In this document: piece by piece, positions 46,228 to 57,022 of the stretch
Layout of the letters: every line of letters begins with the position of its first letter
Numbering within the stretch: the stretch's first letter is position 1
Source: Alphaproteobacteria bacterium
GTDB taxonomy: Bacteria > Pseudomonadota > Alphaproteobacteria > Rhizobiales > Rhizobiaceae
DNA: 64,000 nucleotides
Direction of reading: 5' to 3'
Assembly: GCA_018823835.1 (NCBI GenBank)
Contig: JAHJHT010000002.1
Coordinates: 186,001-250,000 of the forward strand
Translations under genes and position numbers: made by a program
Notes under the pieces: model-generated
The model's input: the letters and a program-made list of their open reading frames with translations, nothing else
What the model was told of the DNA's origin: nothing
Database searches by the model: none

Positions 46228-46923
46228 ATGGACTCTTTCGAATTCAACAAGCTGATCGGCGCGCTTCTGGGAGTCGTGTTCATCGTCTTCTCGGTCAGCA
46301 TCATCTCGGATTCGATTTTCGCCTCCCCGGTGCCCGAGAAGGAAGGCTTCCTCATCGAAGCGACCGAACCCGAAGCGGGCGGCGCTGAAGAGGCCGCGCC
46401 GGAAGTCTCGATCGCTGAACTGCTCGCAACGGCCGACCCGGCTGCCGGCGAGACGGTCTTCAAGAAATGCGCCGCGTGCCACACGGTCGAGAATGGCGGC
46501 CCCAACAAGGTTGGCCCCAACCTCTGGAGCATCGTCGACCGGCCGATCGCCTCGCATGAAGGCTTCTCCTATTCGTCGGCCATGAAGGCCTTCGCCGAGG
46601 GCGGCAAGGTCTGGAGCTACGACAACCTGAACCACTTCCTGACCTCGCCCAAGGGCTTCATCAAGGGCACGGCGATGGGCTTCGCCGGCGTCAAGAAGGA
46701 CGGCGAGCGCGCAAATCTCATCGCGTATCTGCGCACGCTTTCCGACAGCCCCGTCCCGTTGCCGGAGGCGGCGGCCCCCGCTGCCGAGAATGCATCGGCT
46801 CCCGCCGATGCGGCAGCACCGGCTGAAGCCGAGGCGGCACCTGCAGAGGCAGCACCCGCGGATGCGGCGCCTGCCGAGGCTCCTGCCGAAGAAGCGCCAG
46901 CCGAGGCCGCTCCGGCGCAATGA
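46228..46923 (+). CDS. Membrane-anchored cytochrome c (CycM-like) with acidic Ala/Pro tail
   Basis: 231-residue electron carrier. An N-terminal signal anchor (about residues 10-30) is followed by a linker and one class I cytochrome c domain (about 68-172) with heme motif CAACH, the [11 protein letters not shown] loop and a distal methionine in [10 protein letters not shown]. After residue 175 there is a tail of about 55 residues built only from Ala, Pro, Glu, Asp, Ser and similar ([10 protein letters not shown]-type repeats). The tail may be a periplasmic spacer. It has a good AAGGGAG site, is divergent from kdsB, and is followed by a strong terminator. Confidence 0.92.
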   Translation: MDSFEFNKLIGALLGVVFIVFSVSIISDSIFASPVPEKEGFLIEATEPEAGGAEEAAPEVSIAELLATADPAAGETVFKKCAACHTVENGGPNKVGPNLWSIVDRPIASHEGFSYSSAMKAFAEGGKVWSYDNLNHFLTSPKGFIKGTAMGFAGVKKDGERANLIAYLRTLSDSPVPLPEAAAPAAENASAPADAAAPAEAEAAPAEAAPADAAPAEAPAEEAPAEAAPAQ

Positions 46924-46950
46924 CAAAATTGTAACCTCAAAAATCACGAA

Positions 46951-46976
46951 AAAGCCGGGTTCTGCCCGGCTTTTTT
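46951..46976 (+). terminator. Rho-independent terminator after the cytochrome c gene
   Basis: AAAGCCGGG (46951-46959), a TTCTG loop and CCCGGCTTT followed by three more T: a 9-bp stem with a U-run. It separates the cytochrome gene from the yej operon. Confidence 0.88.
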
Positions 46977-47073
46977 GCTATTAGGGTCCGAGCGTACGGG
47001 CAATTCGGCCTCGACTACGAACAGGTGGCGCCCGGCTGCGGCCGGGCCTTGGAACGATTGAGAAAGGCTTACC

Positions 47074-48948
47074 GTGATTGCAAGAAGCTTGCTCCTCGCC
47101 GGATGGCTATCCGCCTCGCTTGTCGCCGGCAGTCTGCCGGCCCAGTCCGAGGAGTGGCTGACGACCTCGTCGCTGATGGACAAGTCGAAATATGGCGACG
47201 ACTTCAAGCACTACGACTACGTCAATCCCGATGCGCCCAAGGGCGGCACGCTCAACAGCACCGCAGCCGGCAGTTTTGACAGCTTCAATCCGTACATCGT
47301 GCAGGGATCGCCCGCCGCAGGCTTCACGCCATTCGGCGGCGGCCTGCTCTATGACACGCTGATGGAGCAGGCGACCGATGAGCCGAGCACCAGCCACGCG
47401 CTGCTCGCTGACGCTTACAAGCATCCGGACGATTTTTCATCTGCCACCTACCGGCTCGACCCGCGGGCGAAATGGCATGACGGCCAGCCGATCACCGTCG
47501 AGGACGTCGTGTGGACCTTCGACGTGCTGAAAAAAAACAGCCCGCTCTATAACAAATACTATGCCAACGTGACCGAGGCCGTTGCGGTGTCCGACCGCGA
47601 GGTCGAGTTCCGCTTCGACCAGAAGGGCAATCGCGAACTGCCGCAGATCCTCGGCGACATGCCGGTGCTGCCCAAGCATTGGTGGGAAGGCACCGACGCC
47701 TCCGGCAAGACGCGCGACATTACGCGCCAGACACTGGAGCCGCCGCTCGGCTCGGGCGCCTACAAGGTCAAGAGCTTCAAGGCCGGCCAGGAAATCGTCT
47801 GGGAGCGTGTCGAGGACTATTGGGGCGCGGATCTTCCCGTGAAGGTCGGCCGCGAAAACTTCGACATCCGGCGGTATTCATATTTCCGCGACGACAATGC
47901 CGCATGGCAAGCCTTCACCAAGGGCGGCTTCGACGACATCAGACGCGAGAACCGATCCCAGCGCTGGGCCATCGGTTACGACTTCCCGGCCTTCAAGGCA
48001 GGCGACGTGATCAAGGCCGAGTTCGACACGACCTCCGGCGAACCGATGCAGGGCTTCGTTCTCAACATTCGCCGGCCGCAGTTCCAGGACCGGCGCGTCC
48101 GCCAGGCCCTTACCTACGCCTTCGATTTCGAGAGCATGAACCGCACGCTCTTCTATGATTCGTACGCTCGCACAGACTCCTATTTCGAAGGCGGCGAGTT
48201 GGCCTCCAGCGGGCTGCCGACCGGCAAGGAACTGGCCATTCTCGAGCCGTTCCGCGACCAGTTGCCACCGGAGGTCTTTACCGAGGAGTTCAAGCTCCCC
48301 GTCTATGACACCCCGCAATCAACGCGCGACAATCTGCGACGCGCCGTACAGCTCTTCAAGGAGGCCGGCTGGGCAAGCAAGGGCGGCAAGCTGATCAATG
48401 AGGAGACCGGCGAGCAGTTCAGAATAGAGTTCCTTGGCAACGATCCAAGCGACGAGCGGGTGACCGCTCCCTTCATGGACAATCTGCGAAAGCTTGGAAT
48501 CGACACTACGCTGCGCATCGTCGACACCAGCCAGTACGTGAACCGCTACGAGAATTTCGACTATGACGCGGTGACGGCGGTGCTGGCCCAGTCACTGTCG
48601 CCCGGCAACGAGCAGCGCGACTTCTTCTCGTCGTCGGCCGCCGATACGCCCGGTTCGCGCAACAAGTCGGGCATCAAGAACCCGGTGGTCGATGCCCTGG
48701 TCGACAAGGTGATCTTCGCCACCGACCGGGAAGACCTGCTTGCCGCCACGCATGCGCTGGATCGAGTCCTCCTCTGGGAATTCTATGTCGTTCCGCAGTG
48801 GCATCTGGCGAAGGTCTGGATCGCCTACTGGAACAAGTTCGGGATGCCCGACAAGCAGCCCGGCTACATCGGCGTGGATCTCGAGTCCTGGTGGGTCGAT
48901 CCCGAGAAGGAAGCTATTCTGTCTTCCAAGTACAAGTCTGCCAATTGA
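47074..48948 (+). CDS. yejA: YejA-type peptide-binding protein 1 (Sec signal)
   Basis: 624-residue family 5 solute-binding protein. It has a Sec signal (SLLLAGWLSASLVAGSLPA, cleavage near AQS-EE). The YejA signature YVNPDAPKGGTLN (about residues 49-61) and PLGSGAYKVKSFKAGQEIVW are present. The protein presents peptides (microcin C-like or host antimicrobial peptides in studied relatives) to YejBEF. The start is GTG at 47074 with AAAGG upstream. The stop overlaps the start of the second yejA (TGATG). The two are paralogues of the same length that differ in export signal. Confidence 0.92.
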   Translation: MIARSLLLAGWLSASLVAGSLPAQSEEWLTTSSLMDKSKYGDDFKHYDYVNPDAPKGGTLNSTAAGSFDSFNPYIVQGSPAAGFTPFGGGLLYDTLMEQATDEPSTSHALLADAYKHPDDFSSATYRLDPRAKWHDGQPITVEDVVWTFDVLKKNSPLYNKYYANVTEAVAVSDREVEFRFDQKGNRELPQILGDMPVLPKHWWEGTDASGKTRDITRQTLEPPLGSGAYKVKSFKAGQEIVWERVEDYWGADLPVKVGRENFDIRRYSYFRDDNAAWQAFTKGGFDDIRRENRSQRWAIGYDFPAFKAGDVIKAEFDTTSGEPMQGFVLNIRRPQFQDRRVRQALTYAFDFESMNRTLFYDSYARTDSYFEGGELASSGLPTGKELAILEPFRDQLPPEVFTEEFKLPVYDTPQSTRDNLRRAVQLFKEAGWASKGGKLINEETGEQFRIEFLGNDPSDERVTAPFMDNLRKLGIDTTLRIVDTSQYVNRYENFDYDAVTAVLAQSLSPGNEQRDFFSSSAADTPGSRNKSGIKNPVVDALVDKVIFATDREDLLAATHALDRVLLWEFYVVPQWHLAKVWIAYWNKFGMPDKQPGYIGVDLESWWVDPEKEAILSSKYKSAN

Positions 48949-50822
48949 TGGCTGCGCGCGGGCTTTCCCGGCGGGATTTTCTTGCGTTAGCCGGCGGCGC
49001 ACTTGCCGCAGGCACGCTGCCCGGACAGGCCTTTGCCGCCACGCCGACCGGGACGAGGCTGCACGGGCTCTCCGCCTTTGGCGACCTGAAATACCCGAAG
49101 GGGTTCGAGCGCCTCGATTACGTCAATCCCGGCGCGCCCAAGGGCGGCACCTTCAACTTCCAGCCGCCAAACTGGCTCTACAACCAGAACACCCAGACCT
49201 ACAACACGCTGAACTCCTTCGTGCCGACAGGCGATGCGCCCCCGCGGATGGAACTGTGCTTCGATTCGCTGATGACGCCGGTACTCGACGAGCCCGATGC
49301 GTTCTACGGGCTGATCGCTGAATCCGTGGTGCTGTCGGCCGACCGCAACAGCTTCGATTTCGCGCTGCGACCGGAGGCCCGTTTTCACGACGGAACGCCG
49401 CTGACGGCAGACGATGTCGCCTTCACCTTCAACCTCTTCAAGTCCGACGGTCATCCGAACCTGCTCTTGCCGCTTACCGAAATGGTATCGGCCGAGGCGC
49501 CCGATCCGCAGACATTCCGCCTGACCTTCTCCGGCAGACAGTCGGCGCGCACGGTTCAGGCCGTCATTATCTTTCCGATCGTGTCGAAACGCTACTTCAC
49601 CGAGAACCCGTTTGGCAGCGCCGGGCTGGAGGCACCGCTCGGCTCGGGGCCCTACCGCGTCGGCCGTATCTCCGCCGGCCGCAGCATAGAGTTCGATCGC
49701 GTCGAAGACTACTGGGCGCGCGACCTGCCGATCAATCGCGGCCTCTACAATTTCGACCGCATCCGCATCGAGTTCTACCGCGAGCGCCAGGCCGCCTTCG
49801 AGGCCTTCAAGAAGGGTGACATCCATTTCCGCCAGGAGTTCACCTCGCGCACATGGGCGACCGACTACGACTTCCCGGCGCTCACAGCAGGCAAGGTCGT
49901 CAAGCGCGAGTTCCCCGGCGAGCATCGACCTTCCATGCAGGCGGTCGCGGTCAACCAGCGCCGCGAGCGCTTCCGCGATGCCCGCGTGCGCCAGGCGATC
50001 GGCATGTGCTTCGACTTCGAGTGGACCAACCGCAATCTGTTCTACGATGCCTATACGCGCTCGCAGTCCTGCTTCGAACGCTCGGACTACAAGGCCGTCG
50101 GCCTCCCCTCGCCGGAAGAACTCGCACTGCTCGAGCCGCTGCGCGGCAAGATCCCCGACGAGGCGTTCGGCGAGGCCGTCATCCAGGCTGTGACGGATGG
50201 GTCCGGGCGCGACCGCAAGGTGCTCGGGGCCGCTTCGAAGCTGCTCGACCAGGCTGGCTGGAAGCGCTCCGGCGCGTTCCGTGTCAACGATCGAAACGAG
50301 CGCCTCACCGTCGAGATCCTCATCGATCAGGAGACTTTCGCGCGTGTTTTCGGACCATGGACCGAGATCATGAAATCGATCGGCATCGATGCGTCGATCC
50401 GCCTGGTCGATGCCGCACAACACCAGGCGCGGCAGGCGAGCTTCGACTTCGACCTCATCTCGATGGCCCTGTCCTTCAGCGCCACCCCGACGCGCGACGA
50501 GATCGACGGACTATTCCATTCACGCGCGGCTAGCCTTCCGGGTTCGCGCAATTTCCCGGGCACAGCGGACCCATCCGTCGACGCGCTCATCGACGCCGTC
50601 GGCGCTGCCGGCGACCGGCAGGGCCTGATCACCGCCATGCGCGCGCTGGACCGGGTCTTGCGCGCGCGGCGAGACTGGATTCCAAATTGGTACTCGGCGA
50701 ATCACCGGGTCGCCTTCTGGCACATGTTCGGATACCAGGAGCCCAAACCGGACTACGGTTTTCCGGTGGAGGAGATGTGGTGGTTCGACAAGGAAAAGGC
50801 GGCGGCAATTGGCAAGGGCTAG
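48948..50822 (+). CDS. yejA: YejA-type peptide-binding protein 2 (Tat signal)
   Basis: 624-residue family 5 solute-binding protein, paralogue of its upstream neighbour. The N-terminus RGLSRRDFLALAGGALAAG is a clear twin-arginine signal (SRRDFLA), so it is exported folded. YVNPGAPKGGTFNF, APLGSGPYRVGRISAGRSIE and the RQAIGMCFDFEWTNRNLF segment place it in the YejA group. Start at 48948 overlaps the previous stop. Two yejA genes ahead of yejBEF also occur in Brucella. A different ligand range for each binding protein is likely. Confidence 0.92.
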   Translation: MAARGLSRRDFLALAGGALAAGTLPGQAFAATPTGTRLHGLSAFGDLKYPKGFERLDYVNPGAPKGGTFNFQPPNWLYNQNTQTYNTLNSFVPTGDAPPRMELCFDSLMTPVLDEPDAFYGLIAESVVLSADRNSFDFALRPEARFHDGTPLTADDVAFTFNLFKSDGHPNLLLPLTEMVSAEAPDPQTFRLTFSGRQSARTVQAVIIFPIVSKRYFTENPFGSAGLEAPLGSGPYRVGRISAGRSIEFDRVEDYWARDLPINRGLYNFDRIRIEFYRERQAAFEAFKKGDIHFRQEFTSRTWATDYDFPALTAGKVVKREFPGEHRPSMQAVAVNQRRERFRDARVRQAIGMCFDFEWTNRNLFYDAYTRSQSCFERSDYKAVGLPSPEELALLEPLRGKIPDEAFGEAVIQAVTDGSGRDRKVLGAASKLLDQAGWKRSGAFRVNDRNERLTVEILIDQETFARVFGPWTEIMKSIGIDASIRLVDAAQHQARQASFDFDLISMALSFSATPTRDEIDGLFHSRAASLPGSRNFPGTADPSVDALIDAVGAAGDRQGLITAMRALDRVLRARRDWIPNWYSANHRVAFWHMFGYQEPKPDYGFPVEEMWWFDKEKAAAIGKG

Positions 50823-50930
50823 CACCCGATCCTGGCAACGGACCGGAATCAATGGACCTGAAGGCGTGAGCACGCGGCGCCGGTCCTGTCGGGGCGCGTT
50901 CCTGCGGCCGGTACGGGAGGGCGAACGCTG

Positions 50931-52028
50931 ATGGGCGCCTATATTCTCCGACGCGTGCTGCTGATGATCCCGACCCTGCTCGGCATCATGGCCATCTCCT
51001 TCGCAGTCATCCAGTTCGCGCCCGGCGGACCTGTCGAACAGGTCATCGCCAAACTGACCGGCCAGGGCAGCGACCGCCTGAGCAGCGGTGGCGGCGACGG
51101 TGCCGCAGGTGGCAGCGAGTTCGGTCAGGGCGGCGAGGGATCGTCGAAATACCGGGGCGCGCAGGGGCTCGACGCCGAATTCATCGCCAAGCTCGAAAAG
51201 CAGTTCGGCTTCGACAAGCCCCCGCTTGAGCGCTTCGGACTGATGTTGTGGAACTATGCGCGGTTCGACTTCGGCGACAGTTATTTCCGCGACATCTCGG
51301 TGCTCGACCTGATCCTCGAGAAGATGCCCGTCTCGATTTCGATCGGCCTGTGGATCACCCTCCTGTCCTACCTAATCTCCATCCCACTCGGCATCCGCAA
51401 GGCAGTGAAGGACGGCTCGGCCTTCGACGTCTGGACGAGCGGCATCGTCATCATCGGCTACGCCATTCCGGGCTTCCTCTTCGCCATCATGCTGATGGTG
51501 TTCTTCGCCGGCGGATCGTTCTTCGACTGGTTTCCGCTGCGCGGCCTGACCTCGGAGAATTTCGACCAGCTGTCGCTGGGCGGTAAGATTCTCGACTATT
51601 TCTGGCATCTGGCGCTGCCGCTGACCGCCATGGTTCTCTCGGCTTTCGCCACCACCACGCTGCTGACCAAGAACTCCTTCCTCGACGAAATCCGCAAGCA
51701 GTATGTCGTGACGGCGCGCGCCAAGGGCCTGTCGGAGCGACAGGTGCTTTACGGCCACGTTTTCCGAAATGCGATGCTGATCGTCATCGCCGGCTTTCCC
51801 GGCGCCTTCATCTCCGCCTTCTTCACCGGATCGCTGCTCATCGAGAACATTTTTTCGCTCGACGGGCTCGGCCTTCTCGGCTTCCGTTCGGTGCTCGACC
51901 GCGATTATCCCGTGGTCTTCGCCAACCTCTACATCTTTTCGCTGCTCGGGTTGTTCGTCAGCCTGATCTCGGATCTCACCTACACCTGGATCGACCCACG
52001 CATCGACTTCGACCGGAGGGATGTCTGA
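50931..52028 (+). CDS. yejB: YejB, peptide ABC importer permease
   Basis: 365-residue inner-membrane permease with six segments. The first lies at about 8-28, followed by a Gly/Ser-rich periplasmic loop (about 45-75), also present in E. coli YejB, and the core at about 130-350. The [21 protein letters not shown] coupling loop and [10 protein letters not shown] are intact. Start at 50931; the stop overlaps the yejE ATG (TGATG). A gap of 108 bases separates it from yejA2. Confidence 0.95.
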   Translation: MGAYILRRVLLMIPTLLGIMAISFAVIQFAPGGPVEQVIAKLTGQGSDRLSSGGGDGAAGGSEFGQGGEGSSKYRGAQGLDAEFIAKLEKQFGFDKPPLERFGLMLWNYARFDFGDSYFRDISVLDLILEKMPVSISIGLWITLLSYLISIPLGIRKAVKDGSAFDVWTSGIVIIGYAIPGFLFAIMLMVFFAGGSFFDWFPLRGLTSENFDQLSLGGKILDYFWHLALPLTAMVLSAFATTTLLTKNSFLDEIRKQYVVTARAKGLSERQVLYGHVFRNAMLIVIAGFPGAFISAFFTGSLLIENIFSLDGLGLLGFRSVLDRDYPVVFANLYIFSLLGLFVSLISDLTYTWIDPRIDFDRRDV

Positions 52029-53157
52029 TGTCGCTGGCCGATACCGTGCCAGCCGTCCGGAAGCGACCATGGCTCTCACCGCTCAACCAGCGGCGCTGGC
52101 AGAGCTTCAAGGCCAACCGCCGCGGCTACTGGTCGCTGTGGATATTCCTCGCGCTGTTCGGATTGTCGCTGATCGCCGAGGTGATCGCCAATGACCGGCC
52201 GATCCTCGCCTATTACAACGGCGAGTTGCTGGTGCCATTTGCCGTGGACTACCCGGAAGAGAAATTCGGCGGCTTCCTCGCCGTCACCGATTACCGCGAC
52301 CCGGTGATCTCCGAGGAAATCGAGGCCAATGGCTGGATACTCTGGCCCCCCGTGCGCTACTCCTACCGGACCGTCAACAACGACATTCCGCAGGCAGCCC
52401 CCGCGAAACCCTCCTGGCTTTACGACAAGGAAACGCGCTGCCAGCGCTATCCGCTCGGGGTCGACGATCCGAACTGCAATCTCGGCAACTGGAACTGGCT
52501 CGGCACCGACGACCAGGCGCGCGACGTGCTCGCCCGCGTCATCTATGGCTTCCGCATCTCGGTCCTGTTCGGCCTGATCCTGACGCTCGGATCGGCCGTC
52601 ATCGGCGTATCGGCCGGCGCCGTGCAAGGCTATTTCGGCGGCATGGTCGACCTGCTGTTCCAGCGCTTCATCGAAATCTGGACGGCAATTCCTCTGCTCT
52701 ACCTCCTGCTCATCGTGGCGGCCGTTCTGCCGCCCGGCTTCTTCATCCTGCTCGGGCTGATGCTGCTGTTTTCCTGGGTCGCCTTCGTCGGTGTCGTCAG
52801 GGCCGAGTTCCTGCGCGCCCGCAATTTCGAATACGTCAACGCGGCCCGCGCGCTCGGCGTCTCGAACCGGACGATCATGTTCCGCCACCTGCTGCCCAAC
52901 GCCATGGTGGCGACGCTGACCTTCCTGCCCTTCATCCTGAACGGTTCGATCACCACCCTGACCTCGCTCGATTTCCTCGGCTTCGGCCTGCCGCCGGGCT
53001 CCGCCTCGCTCGGCGAGCTGCTGCGGCAGGGGCAGAGCAACCTCAACGCGCCCTGGCTCGGCCTGTCCGGTTTCGTCGTCATCTCGCTGATGCTGTCGCT
53101 GCTGATCTTCATCGGCGAAGCAACGCGCGATGCCTTCGACCCGAGGAAGACATTCAA

Positions 53158-53161
<4 letters not shown>
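52028..53161 (+). CDS. yejE: YejE, peptide ABC importer permease
   Basis: 377-residue second permease. The N-terminal membrane segment (about 35-55) is followed by a large periplasmic region with the YejE-specific FGGFLAVTDYRDPVI and WLGTDDQARDVLARVIYGFR segments, then five more segments and the coupling loop AEFLRARNFEYVNAARALGV. It ends in DAFDPRKTFK. Start overlaps yejB and stop overlaps the GTG of yejF, so the whole unit is translationally coupled. Confidence 0.95.
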
Positions 53162-54789
<1,628 letters not shown>

Positions 54790-54812
54790 TGCCGGAAACA
54801 TCAGAGGAACCG

Positions 54813-55763
54813 ATGCCTGAGAAAGAACAAGGTCGAATTCTGCTCTCCGTGACCGGGTTCAGTCCGCGATTGTGGCTCGAACTCCTGTCGAAGTCCCGCG
54901 AGGTCGTGCTGGAACCGGACGGGCCGAACGATCCTTCGATCACCTACGCGGTGGTGTGGAAGCAGCGGCCGAACCTGCTGGCCGGCCTGCCGAACCTCAG
55001 GGCAATCTTCTCCATCGGCGCCGGCGTCGACCACATCTTCAATGACCCGGGCGTGCCCGACGTACCGATCGTGCGCGTCGTCGCCGATAACCTGACGCAG
55101 TACATGACGGAGTATGTGCTCTGGCGCGTCCTCGACCATCACCGGCAGGGCATGTTGTTCAGGGCGCAGCAGAAGCGCAAGATCTGGCGCGAGCCCGCCC
55201 AACGGCCTGCAAGCGACATATCGGTCGGCATCATGGGTCTCGGGCAACTCGGACGCGCCGCGGCACATACGCTTCTTTCCGCCGGTTTCCGGGTCAACGG
55301 CTGGAGCCGCCGGGAGCAGACAATGACCGACGTTGCCACCTTCTGCGGCGATGACGGGCTGATCCCCTTCCTCAATGCCACCGACATTCTGGTCGTGCTG
55401 CTGCCGCTGACGCCGCAGACCACGGGCATCATCAACTACGAACTGCTAAGGGAACTGCGCAAGCGCAACGGCCTCGGCGGCGCGGTGCTGATCAATGCCG
55501 GGCGCGGCAGGCTGCAGAAGGACGCCGACATCCTGCGGGCGCTCGAGGACGGAACCCTGAAGGAGGCCAGCCTCGACGTGTTCGAAGTCGAGCCATTGCC
55601 CCGTACCAGCCCGCTGTGGAACCATCCCGCCGTCTTCGTCACGCCGCATGCAGCCGCCACATCAGACCCGGTTCACCTCGTCGAGCCGATGCTCGAGCAG
55701 ATGGCCGCGTTCGAACGCGGCGAGCCCTTGCAATACGTGGTCGACCGCGGGGCTGGATACTAG
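54813..55763 (+). CDS. GhrA-like glyoxylate/hydroxypyruvate reductase
   Basis: 316-residue D-2-hydroxyacid dehydrogenase. The Rossmann motif is GIMGLGQLGRAAAH (about residues 140-153), catalytic Arg in INAGRGRLQ, Glu in DVFEVEPLP and His in VTPHAAATS. The group reduces glyoxylate or hydroxypyruvate with NADPH; the substrate is not settled by sequence. The ATG at 54813 with AGAGGA was chosen over a GTG at 54789 that overlaps the yejF stop. It lies 23 bases after yejF and may ride on the yej transcript. Confidence 0.9.
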   Translation: MPEKEQGRILLSVTGFSPRLWLELLSKSREVVLEPDGPNDPSITYAVVWKQRPNLLAGLPNLRAIFSIGAGVDHIFNDPGVPDVPIVRVVADNLTQYMTEYVLWRVLDHHRQGMLFRAQQKRKIWREPAQRPASDISVGIMGLGQLGRAAAHTLLSAGFRVNGWSRREQTMTDVATFCGDDGLIPFLNATDILVVLLPLTPQTTGIINYELLRELRKRNGLGGAVLINAGRGRLQKDADILRALEDGTLKEASLDVFEVEPLPRTSPLWNHPAVFVTPHAAATSDPVHLVEPMLEQMAAFERGEPLQYVVDRGAGY

Positions 55764-55764
55764 T

Positions 55765-56616
55765 TCAGGGGCGACGGAAGCCAGTCGGCGTGCCGTAGAG
55801 GTAGCCGATCCGGTCGACCGCGTCGGCCAGCCGCTCGCGGGAAACCATCATCGTGTGGCCATTGGCGTGGAGGATCGTCTCGGGGTCGGTCATGATGGCG
55901 ACATGGCCCTTCCAGAAAACCAGGTCGCCGCGGCGCAATTGTCCGCCCGGCTCAATCGGCTCGCCGAGCGTCTCGGCCTGCATGTCGGAATCGCGCAGGG
56001 CCTTGCGGCCTGCCATCCGCATCGACAACTGGACGAGACCCGAACAGTCTATGCCGAAACCCGTGCAGCCGCCCCAGAGGTAAGGCGTCAACGCCAGCAT
56101 CTCGGCCACCGCGACGAAATCGTCGGCATCATGGCCTCTTGGGACCAGATGTTCGGCGATGATCGCCTCGCCCGAGGCCAGCACCGCATAGCGCGTGCCG
56201 CGGGTCTCCGCTGAGCCGGTCACCGCAACCGACGCGCCCATGGACAGGCTGGCGCGGTGGGGCAGCTTCAGGTCAGGTCCGGAATAGATGAAGGTTCGCG
56301 GGACGCGGACAACATGCGTCGCCGGCGCGCCGACATTGCCGATTGAGCCCGCTTCGACATAGCCGACATAGCCGTCGAAGCCGCCCTGCACCCAGGCCCA
56401 TCCGCCGGTCTCGTCGAAGACCGTGACGTTTTCCCCGAGTTGCAACTGCGTGCTCAGTCCCGCGTCCGCCGACGGCTCCTTCAGGACATTGGCGACCGGC
56501 ACGACGATGTGGGCCGGCCTTCCGGCGACGAACCGATCAGACGAGACCTGGCCGCGCAGTCTCTCGTCTGCGAGATCCGGCCTGATGGCATGAAGACGCT
56601 TGTCGTGGGCAGTCAA
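55765..56616 (-). CDS. NlpC/P60 peptidoglycan endopeptidase with SH3 domains
   Basis: 283-residue cysteine peptidase. N-terminal bacterial SH3-like repeats (about residues 35-150) precede an NlpC/P60 domain with catalytic Cys in GIDCSGLVQLSM, His in WKGHVAIM and the YLWGGCTGFG entry motif. It cleaves peptide cross-links or stem peptides of peptidoglycan or imported muropeptides. No signal peptide is seen, and the group is often cytoplasmic beside pepA. The apparent start is TTG at 56616 overlapping the MarR stop by 4 bases. Confidence 0.9.
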   Translation of the reverse strand: MTAHDKRLHAIRPDLADERLRGQVSSDRFVAGRPAHIVVPVANVLKEPSADAGLSTQLQLGENVTVFDETGGWAWVQGGFDGYVGYVEAGSIGNVGAPATHVVRVPRTFIYSGPDLKLPHRASLSMGASVAVTGSAETRGTRYAVLASGEAIIAEHLVPRGHDADDFVAVAEMLALTPYLWGGCTGFGIDCSGLVQLSMRMAGRKALRDSDMQAETLGEPIEPGGQLRRGDLVFWKGHVAIMTDPETILHANGHTMMVSRERLADAVDRIGYLYGTPTGFRRP

Positions 56617-56963
56617 ATCGGTAACTCCAGAGCCTGCGCAATAATAACATCGCCGAAGCGCTCGACATAGAGGGCACCTTCGACGGTGCGCTTGACCAGG
56701 ACGTTGCGCCGGTCGCGCTCGTCGCGGTGCCGCGACACCAGCTTGAGGCGGCCCATCGTGTCTAGCGCGCGCGTGATTACCGGCTTTGTGACCTGCAACC
56801 GCGCAGCCAGGCCCCGCACCGTATGCGGCGGCCTCTCGAGATAGATCGTCAGCAGGATCGCCATCTGGCGCATGGTCAGGTCAGGCGCGTCGTCGCGCAC
56901 CTCCGATAGGGTTACCTGCTGCCATAGTTGAAGGGCCTGGCTCGGCCGCAATGAGATCGACAT
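56613..56963 (-). CDS. MarR-family transcriptional regulator
   Basis: 116-residue winged-helix regulator: LTMRQMAILLTIYLERPPHT, a recognition helix in GLAARLQVTKPVITRALDTM, and the wing LVSRHRDERDRRNVLVKRT are MarR-typical, though the dimer helices are short. The effector is unknown. The ATG at 56963 was chosen; TTG at 56981 is possible. It lies between pepA and the NlpC/P60 gene on one strand and overlaps the latter, so it may regulate this operon. Confidence 0.85.
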   Translation of the reverse strand: MSISLRPSQALQLWQQVTLSEVRDDAPDLTMRQMAILLTIYLERPPHTVRGLAARLQVTKPVITRALDTMGRLKLVSRHRDERDRRNVLVKRTVEGALYVERFGDVIIAQALELPI

Positions 56964-57022
56964 CGCGGCAGAATGCGGCAAAATTGTTTCGCTTCCGTTT
57001 CATTTTTCTGCTCAGCGTCAAC

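Noticed and set aside
50931-51160. Gly/Ser-rich loop in YejB as a novelty
   Set aside because: A similar glycine-rich periplasmic loop is known in E. coli YejB, so it is family-normal.
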